Below, piece after piece: positions 13,975 to 25,716 of a stretch of 64,000 nucleotides of DNA. A program made the position numbers and the translations under genes. The notes beneath the pieces were generated by a model that did not search any database, was not told where the DNA came from, and saw only the letters and a list, made by a program, of their open reading frames with translations. Source of the DNA: Helopsaltes ochotensis (taxonomy: Eukaryota > Chordata > Aves > Passeriformes > Locustellidae); contig VXBM01000556.1 in NCBI GenBank assembly GCA_013400155.1, forward strand, positions 182,964-246,963, in the 5' to 3' direction. Every line of letters begins with the position of its first letter. Position 1 is the stretch's first letter.

Positions 13975-14559
13975 TCAATCATGTCTGGAGGTTCATATAC
14001 CTGGAATATAGTCTAAAATCAAATGTGATTCAATGTGTGTACATTTTGAGCAAGTCTGGATTTTGGAAAGGAAAAGAGAAGTGGATAGCAGGGCTAGAGC
14101 AATGAAGATTGCCGGAAAGACTAAAGAAACTGAGCCAGGTTTGCTTGGATTTTTGCCAACATGTGAGTCCAAAGATTCCAAATGAAATTGTGCTGCCAAA
14201 ATACACCAAAAAAAGAGCTCTACAACAGTTTTTTCAGTCTTCTTATACCAAAATTTGTTGTACTCCTGGTGTTTGTAAGAGGAACGAACAGTGTTGGCAA
14301 GCTATATTCTGCACTTTGTAATGATCCAATGATGACTAGGGGGGTGTGCACAGCTGTTCCTGCAAGTGTTTTGGAGCTGTGTACTGAGGCCCAGTTGCTG
14401 AAGGTATAACAGAAGCAGATAAACAAAAATAATATTAACCAATGAATTCTCAAGACCCAGGATATGCCAGGCACTTCATTCATCTGTGGCTGGTTTTACA
14501 CCAGCTTGCCATGTTGACTCAAAGGGAGGGTAAGTTGGGAGTCAATTCCCTCAAAGGCA

Positions 14560-15420
14560 AAGAGGCCCTGAAGAGAGACCTTGACAAATGACAGAGATGG
14601 GAAGTAACCAACTGTATGAAGTTCAGTAAGGGAAAGTGCCAGATTTGTACCTGTGACAGGGCAACCCTTGATGTATGGACAGACTGGGGGATGAGATGTT
14701 GAAACGCAGGGAAAGGGACCTGGACACCCTGGTCACTGGTAAGTTGAACATGAGCCAGCAATGCCCTGAAGCCAGGAGGAACATCCCTGTCCTGGGGGCA
14801 TCAGGCCCAGCATAGCCAGCTGGGCAAGGCATGGGATTGTCCTGCTCTGCTCTGGCCTGGAGCAACCTCACCTCAAATATTGCGAGGAGTTTTGGGTGCC
14901 ACAGTATAGGAAAAGAGAGGTCTTACAGGGTGTTCAAAGGAGGGCTGTGGTGAAGGAGCCAGAGGCAAAACAGACTGAGGAATAGTTGAGGGCATTTGGT
15001 TTGTTCAGTTGAAGAAGAGGAGCCTGAGGGGGAACATCATCATGGTACACAACCGTACATATATTCTGTATATTTCTCATGAGAAGCAGCAGAGGGGCAG
15101 TCACAGATCTCTTCTCTGTGGTGACCAGTGACAGGACATGAGGGAATGGCCTGAAGCTTAGTCATGGAGATTTGTACTGGATGTTTGGAAAAGACTCTTC
15201 CCCCAAATAGTGGTTGGACACTGAAACAGGTTCCTCGGGGCAGTGGTCACAGAACCAAACCTGACAGAGTTCAAGAAGCATTTTGACTATGCTCTCAGAC
15301 TCACAATAGGATTCTTTGCATATTCTGCTGACACTAGGAGTGTCAGGAGAAGCCAGGACTTGGACTTTGATGGTCCTTGCATGTCCCTTGGAACACAAGA
15401 CATTCTATGACTCCATGATC
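14560..15420 (+). repeat. CR1 LINE 3' fragment, sense
   Basis: A nearly continuous, diverged 3' portion of a CR1 retrotransposon, covering the end of the reverse-transcriptase region and the 3' untranslated part. Landmarks in order are 'AGAGAGACCTTGACA', 'CTGGACACCCTGGTCACTGG', 'CAGCATAGCCAGCTGGGCAAG', 'GATCTCTTCTCTGTGGTGACC', 'GAGTTCAAGAAGCATTTTGAC' and the terminal 'ACATTCTATGACTCCATGATC'. Stops and indels are frequent, so it is a dead 5'-truncated copy. It ends about 1 kb before the gap that probably holds SYT4 exon 1. Confidence 0.88.
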
Positions 15421-16394
15421 ATCCTACTTTAATTTTTCTAAAATCCCAGGAGCTTCACTGACTTCACTGAGAAGGAAGAATGTGCTTTTAAATGGGGCAA
15501 GACACATTAGCTTCCAGGTGGCTGACCATGGAGTAAGGTCATGCCAGACTGTCTGTGTCTGGATTTTGTTACTCAGAGAAGGAACAACACCTGTTCCCCA
15601 TTTATGCAGAAGAATTAGCTCTAAACCTGGCTGCTGTACTTCTATTTGAATCCAGAAGGAGTCAGATGCCAGGTGCTGGCTTTTGCAGCTATGTTTCACA
15701 AGGAGTTAGCTTGGTTTATTATACACTGTAGACATTTTAGTTACAAGCAGCCTGGCTTTCTTGACCTGTTCCACTCACATTCCTCCTGTGTGCCAGACTC
15801 TCCCTGTCTCTCCACCACATTCTCAATTCCCACTGGGATACAAGACATCTAAACCACTAAAATCTAGAAGTATTTAGGTAAAATCATCTCTTTCCCAGAC
15901 CTGGAAGAGGATTTACAAACTGAGGGGGCTGAATGTTTATTTGGAGGTAGACGTTGGGAGGAAGCAGGGAGGAGGCAGAGGGACAAGTCACATCCGGAGT
16001 TTTTGTGACTCAAATTCAGTAAATGTATCACGTCAGTAATAAGAAAAATGTGTGCCCTGCAGCTGGAGCTGAGGTGTCTGGACTGTCTCAGGCTGGCAAC
16101 TCTTTCACATTGTTGTTGTAATCTGTACAGCTGATAGTTAATTAAACAAATTAATAGATCTTAGTCTGGCAAAAGAGGCACACCCATGTTTTTCAGATGA
16201 TGCACTGAATCATAGACATTGTCATTTCACTGTTTGTGTCCAGTGGAGGGGTGTGTGGGGGAGCTCATGACCTGCAACAAGGCAGTTAAAATAATCAATG
16301 AGTGCGTGTTCAATCCCAAGACAGGGACGGGGGGAGGAGGGTGTGGGAAGGGAGAGAGAGAGAGACAGAGAAGAAGGGAGGGAGGGTGTGGTGG
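15421..16394 (+). promoter_or_regulatory. Presumed SYT4 5' flank, ending in a purine/G-rich tract
   Basis: Unique DNA between a CR1 copy and the large gap. From about 16316 it becomes strongly G/A-rich, with GGGGGAGGAGGG, then (GA)n, then GGGAGGGAGGG, and it breaks into N at 16395. Assemblies commonly fail in GC-rich first-exon and promoter sequence, and SYT4 exons 2-4 lie downstream in the same orientation. I infer that this is the gene's 5' flank. No start site or TATA box can be fixed from what remains. Confidence 0.4.
16030..16035 (-). promoter_or_regulatory. Possible CRE half-site (TGACGT on minus strand)
   Basis: The plus strand reads ACGTCA within 'ATCACGTCAGTAAT', about 360 bases left of the gap. 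SYT4 is known in mammals as an activity-inducible gene, so a CREB-type site nearby would make sense. A six-base motif also occurs often by chance. Confidence 0.2.
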
Positions 16395-17296
16395 NNNNNN
16401 NNNNNNNNNNNNNNNNNNNNNNNNNNNNNNNNNNNNNNNNNNNNNNNNNNNNNNNNNNNNNNNNNNNNNNNNNNNNNNNNNNNNNNNNNNNNNNNNNNNN
16501 NNNNNNNNNNNNNNNNNNNNNNNNNNNNNNNNNNNNNNNNNNNNNNNNNNNNNNNNNNNNNNNNNNNNNNNNNNNNNNNNNNNNNNNNNNNNNNNNNNNN
16601 NNNNNNNNNNNNNNNNNNNNNNNNNNNNNNNNNNNNNNNNNNNNNNNNNNNNNNNNNNNNNNNNNNNNNNNNNNNNNNNNNNNNNNNNNNNNNNNNNNNN
16701 NNNNNNNNNNNNNNNNNNNNNNNNNNNNNNNNNNNNNNNNNNNNNNNNNNNNNNNNNNNNNNNNNNNNNNNNNNNNNNNNNNNNNNNNNNNNNNNNNNNN
16801 NNNNNNNNNNNNNNNNNNNNNNNNNNNNNNNNNNNNNNNNNNNNNNNNNNNNNNNNNNNNNNNNNNNNNNNNNNNNNNNNNNNNNNNNNNNNNNNNNNNN
16901 NNNNNNNNNNNNNNNNNNNNNNNNNNNNNNNNNNNNNNNNNNNNNNNNNNNNNNNNNNNNNNNNNNNNNNNNNNNNNNNNNNNNNNNNNNNNNNNNNNNN
17001 NNNNNNNNNNNNNNNNNNNNNNNNNNNNNNNNNNNNNNNNNNNNNNNNNNNNNNNNNNNNNNNNNNNNNNNNNNNNNNNNNNNNNNNNNNNNNNNNNNNN
17101 NNNNNNNNNNNNNNNNNNNNNNNNNNNNNNNNNNNNNNNNNNNNNNNNNNNNNNNNNNNNNNNNNNNNNNNNNNNNNNNNNNNNNNNNNNNNNNNNNNNN
17201 NNNNNNNNNNNNNNNNNNNNNNNNNNNNNNNNNNNNNNNNNNNNNNNNNNNNNNNNNNNNNNNNNNNNNNNNNNNNNNNNNNNNNNNNNNNNNNNN
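16395..17296. other. Assembly gap, 902 N; likely hides SYT4 exon 1
   Basis: A run of 902 undetermined bases. Any frame drawn across it is meaningless. SYT4 needs a first coding exon supplying roughly eleven residues and the first base of codon 12, and I found no such exon between the gap and exon 2 or in the kilobase before the gap. G-rich sequence runs into its left edge. I therefore infer that the gap covers the promoter, the 5' untranslated region and exon 1. Confidence 0.9.
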
Positions 17297-19792
17297 AGTA
17301 CCGGAAGAGATAAAGAGATTTTTGTAGGTGCGGCTTTGGATGAGAGAGGTTTGGGGTTGTTTTCTGTGTCTCTGTTAAAGTAACGTGCATCAAGATTTAG
17401 ATGGTGTAAATGTATCTTGTGCCACAGAGAAAATCTTCGTTCAAGTCATTCTTGAAATAATTGTCATTCTTTTTATTCTTATTGTAGGTCAACCATTAGT
17501 TAAAGTGAAAGGACATTGCTAGGAGGATGAAAATACAGGATTTCAGTGCTTTTAGCTGAACAGCTGCATCTTAACTTTCATTGAGAACAACAAAGATGAC
17601 AATGAACTTTTCAGTTTTGTCATTTCTATGCACTGGATGTAGTGTGGCACCAGAAGTTTCAGTAACAGTCATGTATGTGCACTTATAAAATGTATACATA
17701 ATTTGCTGTAGTCAGAAAAGCAGTAAGAGGGAACGCTTCTGAACTCTACTTTACAAATATTGACTCTAGCCTACATTACACTTGCTTTAGCAGTGGTGTG
17801 ATTCAAGGATCATTCCACTGATTTAGTGAAGATTTATTTTACATAACTGGAATAAAAATTTCTCCCAGAATCAGATAGCTTCTACTAAAGCACTGCCTTG
17901 AATGTTAACCAATTGATTATGACAAAAGCAAGAAATTCATGTTTTGAGACAATTAACTGTAAATATAAAACTATTTTAGTTATGATTTCATCTTCTTTCC
18001 TATTCCACCCACTTGAGGTTTCTAACCACACTTGTGACATCATGCTTGTCTAATTACTTATTTAAGAAAGACAATTAATATTTTAAACATCAAATTGATT
18101 CTACCACTACTTTCAGTAGTTGTAGAATTAAAGTAGAACATATCATCCATTACTATAAAAAGTCTATTATGTCATGAGAAAGTATTGTAAATGATCAAAA
18201 CATTCTTAAAAGATAATAAAGTATTCTGATTAGTTTTCAATTACTTTTAGTTTTCTATTTTTATACCATCTATATTTAAATTTTTGAAGCCCAGGGAATT
18301 CTTGAAACTCAAAACCACGTGCTTAAGTTAGGAAAAATACTTTTTGGTTATGTATATGGTTTTCGGTCATTTCATTAAGTTCTTGCTATTAAGTATGTAG
18401 ACTTTTACAGCTTGTAGGCATCAGGAAATGTCATAAAAAATTAATAGCCAGGCCTGATCCTTTCAGTGCTGGAACATTATGTCCTACTTTGCTCTGATAG
18501 TATTGTTGTGGATTTTTTTTTTTTTAATCATCCCACTATAAAGCCAAGTTGTATATCCAGTACATTTATCTGCCCAGTTTTTGCCTGGATGAAGCTGATT
18601 TAGTAATACAGAGAGATAGTTTTCCTTTACTTATCCAGAATGACCAGGGAGAAACAGAACCGTTACATAATTGCTTTTATGCATAAACAATGTCCCAACA
18701 TTAATATTCTATTGGATATCCAGGCTTGTAGGAAAAAAAGATTAAGCTCTGATTGTTACATTGTGGGAGGTTTAAACTCACTTAGTAATGTTACTTATGG
18801 GTAAAATTGGATTTCTAATTAGATGTGCTCATTTACCCTTTGATGCATGCTTTGAAGGGCTAATGATACTCCATATGTAAATAATATTTCCACATGGCAA
18901 TGGAGGTTTTAACACTTGCTCAGGTTTCTCTTTATTTAGTGTAAGTATAGGATTTCTATTAAAATTGTAAAAAATTATGTCTTAACGTTTTTTCTTATAT
19001 ACCCCTAAGAAGTACTGACCCTTTCTGTAAACTCCCCATAACCTTTGCTTTAGTGTCTTAAATGTAAAGGTAGCAGTTATAAATGATAAACTTAACATGA
19101 TTTTCTTCAAGTTCAGACTCATGTGCTACCTAATGTCACATCCATCTGGAAAAGACATTTGCTATATAATTATTCTAAATTTTCTTGATAGACTTCCTCC
19201 TGAAAAGTACTGAAAATCCCAGTGAAACTCTTGAGTGCTATAACCTCCAATTAAACTCACTTCTTTCAAGAGATATCTCCTAGCAATTATGGGTTCAGAC
19301 CATAAAAAATAGCTTTTTGAGTGCACAAAGTATTCTAGGAAACAATATGGAAAGCAGATGATGTTTCTATATGTAATATATATTTCAGAGGGTGTTTTAG
19401 CTAACCAATAAACCTCTGCAAGCTCAAACCTGAAACCAGCTGAAAGCTGGTATTATTCACAGACATATAAGCTCAGAAACTACACACAGAGGGTTGAAAC
19501 AGTACAGGAATTATGAACAGTGATTATTATTAGGGTGGGAGTAATATTTTCCTCCCTAACTCTCCGTGTATGGAAAAATACTAGCATAACAAGCATGCCT
19601 TAGAGTGGGACTGCACACTAGTGCCTGCAGGTGGCGAGCAATGTGTACAATGCAGAGCACTTCCAGTCCGTCAATCCTGCTGATATCACCATCTCGTATC
19701 AGTTTGTTTTACTAATTATTGCTTTATTGAATATCACACAGAATTCAAGGTATTGCTGTTTATGTGTTTGTTGCTATTTATTTGATTTGCAG
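17297..19792 (+). other. SYT4: SYT4 intron 1, visible part
   Basis: About 2.5 kb of AT-rich DNA between the gap and exon 2. It ends with the acceptor 'TATTTGATTTGCAG' just before 19793. The bases right after the gap do not contain a recognisable first-exon end or a convincing donor, so exon 1 is assumed to lie in the gap or, less likely, further upstream. I recognise no repeat in this stretch. Confidence 0.6.
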
Positions 19793-20607
19793 ATGAAATT
19801 CCTACTGTGGTTGGGATCTTTAGTGCATTTGGCCTTGTCTTCTCTGTTTCCCTCTTTGCTTGGATCTGCTGCCAACGCAAATCTTCCAAATCCAATAAGA
19901 CGCCTCCATACAAGTTTGTCCATGTTCTGAAGGGGGTTGATATTTACCCTGAGAATCTCAACAGCAAGAAGAAGTTTGGAGCAGATGATAAAAGTGAAGC
20001 AAAGAACAAATCAGCAATGCCAAAGAATTCTCTCCATCTTGATCTGGAGAAGAGAGATCTAAATGGCAATTTCCCCAAAACAACCACAAAAATGCAGGGC
20101 TTTCCAGATCTTGAAAATTCATCTCCTAAACACTTTCCAGAAAGGAACAAAGATTCGATAACCCCTGATAGTTTAAAGTCCATCACTTCCCTGTCATCTG
20201 AAGATAAACAAGACAAGTTAGGAACTCTTTTTTTCTCCTTAGAGTACAACTTTGAGAAAAAAGCATTTGTAGTGAACATCAAAGAAGCTCGTGGGCTGCC
20301 AGCAATGGATGAACAGTCAATGACTTCTGATCCCTACATCAAAATGACAATCCTGCCTGAGAAAAAGCACAAAGTGAAAACCAGAGTGCTGAGAAAAACC
20401 TTAGATCCAGCTTTTGATGAGACTTTCACATTTTATGGGATCCCCTACAGCCAAATTCAAGACTTAACACTTCACTTCATGGTCTTGAGCTTTGACAGAT
20501 TTTCCAGAGATGATGTCATTGGAGAAGTCCTCATCCCCCTCTCTGGAATTGAACTCTCAGAAGGAAGGCTGCTAATGGACAGAGAGATCATCAAAAGAAA
20601 TGTTAGG
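19793..20607 (+). CDS. SYT4: SYT4 exon 2: transmembrane segment, linker and C2A
   Basis: The exon starts right after the acceptor TTTGATTTGCAG with two bases that complete an Asp codon split by the intron (phase 1). Then come 271 whole codons, residues 13-283 by inference. It ends in 'NVR' before the donor GTAACA at 20608. Reading through the donor meets a stop within nine codons, which supports this boundary. The GTG at 19807 inside the exon is not a start. The exon encodes the hydrophobic anchor, the linker (for example '[18 protein letters not shown]') and the whole C2A domain, including the Ser-for-Asp change at 20488-20490. Confidence 0.96.
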
Positions 20608-23600
20608 GTAACATCTTTTTTATTTGAAGTTTGAAAATGTTGTGGTAGAGTTAGTTATGATTCTTGTGTAATGCTGTTGCCATCTTGGAAAGAAAAGCTA
20701 AAAAGGTCGCCATTCAATTCCTAAGATACTTTCCTAATGACAGTGTGAGGAAGCCATTACATATATGCAATTAGAAAAAAAAAAAAACCTTACAGCAAGC
20801 ACGTTGAAAGAAATTGCTAATGCCTTAAGCTCTAAATTCTTAGTCATCTGGTCCAGCAGATTTGAGTGGACTCATTCCAGTTAGCTCAAGCAGACTCAAC
20901 CCCCACTGATTTGCTTTCAATTTCTTTTAAATGAAAGAATAAAAATATTTATGCATTATTCCCTTTCTTCATCCCCTTTTATATTTGACATCATTCTTTC
21001 TTAAATCTTACTGAAATCAATGGAAATATCAAAAGCATGAGTTGTGGAGCACATTCTTAAGGAATGTAGGTAGCCATTAGCTAGGGGAGCGGGACCTGCT
21101 AGATACCATACTGTTGACGTTGTAGCATGTTCTTGCACACTGGTGCTGTCACCACCTTGTCTCTCATGAACAGGCTAAAGCTTTACTAAAGGTAGTAAGG
21201 GTGAAGCCATAGACCTGCTGGAGTTACCAACAAAACTTCCTGACTTTACTGGGACAAAAATATTTCATGTTGTGTTGCCTCAGTTCAGAATATAAGGGTC
21301 ATTTACACCCCAGCTGAACCACAGACATGTGCAGGCACTGCACACACATCTCTTAAATCTCTGCTAAAGAAGTGGAACGTGTATTGATGTTCAGCATGAT
21401 TGGTTTTAAATGACAAGCATACTGCCAAATAAAATAAATGTCTGCTAGGCAACATATCTATAGCTAATACTGTTATTTTGCAATTCTATCACTACATGGC
21501 AACAAATATAAGTATGTCATTGATCTTTTGTTGATAACTTATTGGATTTTCTGGTATATAAGGTACTATCTTCTCTTGTTTCCCTTGCCTTCCTTCTCCC
21601 TTTGAAATAAACTACTCCTGCAAAATCAAATCAAATAATCATAGAGAAAGTCTTTGATATCACCTTTATTTCATGTATATTATACTGATTTAGAGAGTGT
21701 CACTGGATAAGATTTCACTGACAGTTTGAATCCTTCCTGTTTAAAATAAGTTACCGAGTATTTTTTCTTTACTTGTACTAGATCTTTTCTCCCCAATATA
21801 TTTTTATGGAATTTTACTTTGCCTAAGATAATTTTCTTTTTAAAATGATTTTTTTCTCAGCATTTCATTTCTACTCTCCAAAGATAGTAATGTCATGTCA
21901 ATCTATATTGTCCTTTTTTTTTGTTCAGTCTGATAACAAATCATAGGAAAAGTTATATAACTGATATAGAGCAAAACTATATTTACTATGTAAATCAGAA
22001 TAACTCCATATATTATGTCCTTTTACACAGTTTCAGAGCATACACTTCTGTGACATTTCATAAACCTTTTTAAATCTGGCTTAAACCTTGGTCAATATAA
22101 TTGCTTATAAATAGTTTTATTCCATTTTGTTTTTCTTTAATTTCCTCAGAAATCATCTGGTCGTGGAGAACTACTGGTCTCTCTCTGTTATCAATCTACA
22201 ACAAACACACTCACTGTTGTTGTTCTTAAAGCCAGGCATCTACCTAAATCTGATGTGTCAGGATTATCAGGTAATGGTTTTAATAATGAATATGCCCTAA
22301 GAATGTAAAGTAGAATGACAAAATACAGCTGAAATGCACCATTTCAAAGACTAAAAATATTCCAGAAATACAGAAATTATGTTTTGATTATTTACAGCTT
22401 ATTCATTTTATTCATATCTAGGTCAATGCTTTATTTCCAGGGTATGTATTTTACAAATTTGTTCTTCAATTACATCAAAAAAAGGTGACATCTGTTAGCA
22501 GTGAAAACCAATGAGTTTTATGATTGTCTTGAACAGAACCCATCTGCCATAAACAGGGGATGTTGTTTGCAGATACCAAAAGCTTTTATTTATGATAAAA
22601 AATGAGTTTATTTGTAAAAGATCAGTACCGAGTGAGATCATCATACAATTTATCTCGGAGGAAAAGCAGCCTCTTACCTCTGTGTTAAATGTGGCCCACA
22701 GAACACTAACATTTTTTTGGCAAGTTGCAAAGGTGAGCTATGCCAGTGTTGGGAGGAGGCTGCAGTACAACACACATGCTTTATTGTGAGCCAAACTAGG
22801 GGTGTACTAAGAGGGCTCAGGTTTTATTCTCCCTTCTCCTTGTCTGCTGCCATTTCTTGTTCAGTGGAACCTTGTCTGAAGCCATTTCTAGAATTTCACA
22901 TGGAAGACACATTAAGGCTATATAACATAATAAAAATATGAAATTTAATGTCCTATATGTAAGACAGCCACACAGAAACAACAGTTCACAAAGAAGAGCT
23001 GTAGTACCACATCTACTGCTGCTTCTTTATAGAACTTATAGTCTTTCATTTCACTCAATATTATGAAAGAAGCAGAAGACGGAGTAGTTTTGGGAAACAG
23101 TGAATAATTATCATGGCAGGCAATAATACAGTTTTTGTATTTCTCATACTGCAATTTACCTGGAAAGTGAGCCCATCCTGAATCCAGTGCAACAAAGCTA
23201 TAGTAACTCTCACCAAGTTCCATTTAAATCTTCTTTTTAGTCTAAATTTTGTTCACATATCAGAAGGAGAAAGAATATATATTGAGACCAACAACTTACT
23301 TGACCAAGAGAGAGGATATATACTTTTAAAAATCAACCCCAAAGTCACAGAAGAGAGTGGTTTCATGAAGACAGCATGATAGCAAACTATTCTCAATAGA
23401 CCTGCCTGATGTTTACCCAGATGGGAAAATAACTTGTTAAAAAAAGGCCTCTAGTCACTACATCAACCTGTACCCTACATAACATCCATTGTTTACTAGA
23501 CCTCTTACAAGTAAAGCTATAAAATTTTTTGCTTTTCCTGCATCCCTCAGGAGGGCCTTGTTAACTATAATGGGAATGCCATTCCAATATTTCTGCAAGC

Positions 23601-25550
23601 AGCCATGTTGCATCTGAATATCTACTTCATTTAAACAGATTTCCATTATTTTCTATTTGTCAATGAGGCCATGTGCAATAGATATTTGGGTGTCATACTG
23701 CATTCAGTAGAGTCATGATTTCCTCTGTGACTTTCCCCTAATCCCAACATTAATATTGGAAAAGGAGGAGAGTGACATGGTGTTTCTATGGGATAAAATA
23801 AACAATTCCACAATTCAACCTCCTTAAGAAAAAGGGACTTTTTAAATACCCAGAAGCTCTTCCATTTTCACAATCCCCTTGATTTCCTTGGTCACTGATG
23901 CTGAGTGACCTTTATTAGCCTAATAAAATCAAGTGGAACTCTCTAACCTTATCTAGTAGTTGGTCAAAGGTAACAGAAAACTGCCTCTAAAAAGAAATGT
24001 AAAACAGTACGTATCTACTGATTGATATTGATTTCGATATTTCTAATGTTGTTATGATACACAATAATTTCAAAGCCACCGAATGTTTTCATTAAGCCCT
24101 GTTTTTGAAATGTTCATTATGGTAATAGAATATGAAAATGAAGAGGTACTCTATTACACCCCACTTCTATGGTAGATTATTGTGAGTTCAAGGAAAAATA
24201 TAACTTTTATTCCTCCAACAATTTCAGTCTGATAACTGTGACATAAAATATATAAATGCTGTTCAGTTTAGTATTACTTTTTTAAAAAAAGTATTAAGGT
24301 TTCTTGATGATTAACTTGGCTGATTGTTTACATAAATTATCATGTTTGACTGGGTTCGGTAGAGATTTTGTACTACATCACTGCACCATGAGAACCTGGA
24401 ATCAGGCCCACAATTTCACTGAATAAATGCCAAGGCAATTGAAAGGGTTGATTTATAAAATGCCTCCTCTGAAAGAATAAAAATGGCCATTATTGAAGAA
24501 GATAACAAGGGAACCTCACAACTATTAAATAATTATGATAGATGCAAAACCTCAAAGTTGATTGGCAGCAAAAAAACCGGACATTTTCCCTTCCTATATT
24601 CAACAGTAGTACAACACAGATACACATTCCAACAGTAAATATATCCTTACATTTAAATTTAGTGTCAAATTTATTCAATAACAATTGGTGGCCTCAATTT
24701 AACCAGGTTAATTGACTTCAATAGAACCCCAGCAGAACTATCACATTCATTCTCTCAGCCCAAGTTAATTCACTCCTTTCTGAAGATAGTCTTTTAACAA
24801 GTTAGATTAGTACTGACAATTACACCCCAGTAAAATGTGTGGAAAGCAAATTTCTGACTCACATAAATATGTAATGTTGCGTATTTTTCAGAGACTTTTA
24901 GAATTTTGTGAACTTTCACACCATCTTTGAATGTGATAGAGGTGTTGTTGCTTTAATGGACTGCAGGACAGGATTTATCTCATGAAAGAAACACGTGCAT
25001 TTGATTGCAGTCTAAACTTCACTGCCTACCTTGAACACAGTTTTGGTGATCATAAAGAGCCTAATTCAGATGTAAAGAAAAAAAATTTAAAAATAGATTA
25101 GATTAATCATCTTTAATAACTTGAAACAGCTACTCAGTATGATGTAATTATATTGGATAATTACAGAATTTACCATAAACTGGATCAAGGAATTTCTAAA
25201 CACTTTTCAACAGCTGATCTATGCTCTTTCCTTTCATTGCAGACCCTTATGTCAAAGTGAACCTGTACCATGCCAAGAAGAGAATTTCAAAAAAGAAAAC
25301 CCACGTGAAGAAGTGCACCCCCAATGCAGTGTTCAATGAATTGTTTGTCTTTGACATTCCTTGTGAGGGCCTTGATGATATCAGCATTGAATTTCTGGTT
25401 TTAGATTCCGATAGGGGGTCAAGGAATGAAGTGATTGGTCGATTAACCTTAGGATCTTCAGCAGAAGGCACAGGTGGAGAGCACTGGAAAGAAATTTGTG
25501 AATATCCTAGGAGACAAATTGCCAAATGGCATATGTTATGTGATGGTTAG
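19793..25550 (+). CDS. SYT4: Synaptotagmin-4 gene, coding exons 2 to 4 (exon 1 not visible)
   Basis: SYT4 is a vesicle membrane protein with two C2 domains, found on neuronal and neuroendocrine dense-core and transport vesicles, where it modulates exocytosis. The exons join in frame and encode residues 12-425 if the missing first exon gives residues 1-11. This matches the family length of 425. Visible parts in order are a single transmembrane segment (about residues 17-36), a Cys-Cys pair and basic stretch '[11 protein letters not shown]' right after it, a Ser/Lys-rich linker, C2A (about 153-275), and C2B (about 288-425) ending in 'WHMLCDG'. C2A shows 'TSDPYIKM' and the loop '[10 protein letters not shown]'. 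Its Ser at position 244, where synaptotagmin-1 has Asp, is the known SYT4/SYT11 hallmark. C2B keeps '[20 protein letters not shown]', a polybasic strand. The choice of SYT4 over SYT11 rests on recognised sequence across all three exons. The gene appears intact apart from the assembly gap. Confidence 0.96.
20608..22149 (+). other. SYT4: SYT4 intron 2
   Basis: A 1542-base intron with donor GTAACA and acceptor 'TCTTTAATTTCCTCAG'. It is AT-rich and contains only short A and T runs (for example 20775-20786). I see no gene or clear mobile element inside. Confidence 0.9.
22150..22270 (+). CDS. SYT4: SYT4 exon 3: start of C2B
   Basis: A 121-base exon: 40 codons (residues 284-323 by inference) plus the first base of the next Asp codon. 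It begins '[15 protein letters not shown]' and ends 'KSDVSGLS', opening the C2B domain and covering most of its first calcium-loop region. Flanking sites are acceptor CCTCAG and donor GTAATG. The leftover G joins AC at the start of exon 4 to give Asp in 'SDPYVK', so the phase is confirmed on both sides. Confidence 0.95.
22271..25242 (+). other. SYT4: SYT4 intron 3
   Basis: A 2972-base intron with donor GTAATG and acceptor 'CTTTCCTTTCATTGCAG'. The contents are AT-rich and unique in appearance. Short open frames on both strands have no support as exons. Confidence 0.9.
25243..25550 (+). CDS. SYT4: SYT4 exon 4: rest of C2B and stop
   Basis: Terminal coding exon. Two bases finish the split Asp, then 101 codons (residues 325-425 by inference) run to TAG at 25548-25550. 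It holds the polybasic '[13 protein letters not shown]' strand, the '[15 protein letters not shown]' region, the third loop '[13 protein letters not shown]' and the C-terminal '[19 protein letters not shown]'. The WHxL-type end is the conserved synaptotagmin C-terminal motif. No frameshift or premature stop is present. Confidence 0.97.
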
Positions 25551-25710
25551 CAGCTTAGAGGGGAGCTGTATCTTAAATAACTATGTATATTTCCATAGGC
25601 AAGGAGCAGGTTTGGTTTTTTTGGTTTGTTGGTTTTTTGGGGTTTTTTTGCTATGTGTAATTACAAGCTTTTATCTACAGTTTTTTTTTTCAAGGGAGCA
25701 GAAACTTTGA

Positions 25711-25716
25711 AATAAA
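25711..25716 (+). terminator. Candidate proximal poly(A) signal AATAAA
   Basis: Canonical hexamer 161 bases after the SYT4 stop codon, in 'TTTGAAATAAAATTGG'. It would give a very short 3' end. No strong GU-rich element follows, so it is probably weak or unused. Confidence 0.35.

Noticed and set aside
16219..17393. Long open frames of 340-390 codons on both strands across the large gap
   Set aside because: They are almost entirely undetermined residues; N codons cannot contain stops, so the openness is artificial.
19631..19930. 99-codon frame overlapping the start of SYT4 exon 2, considered as exon 1
   Set aside because: Its sequence does not resemble the SYT4 N-terminus, and in the exon it is in the wrong frame. 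The true frame starts after the acceptor at 19792.
19944..20282. 112-codon minus-strand frame within SYT4 exon 2
   Set aside because: It is the antisense shadow of a strongly supported coding exon and has no domain of its own.
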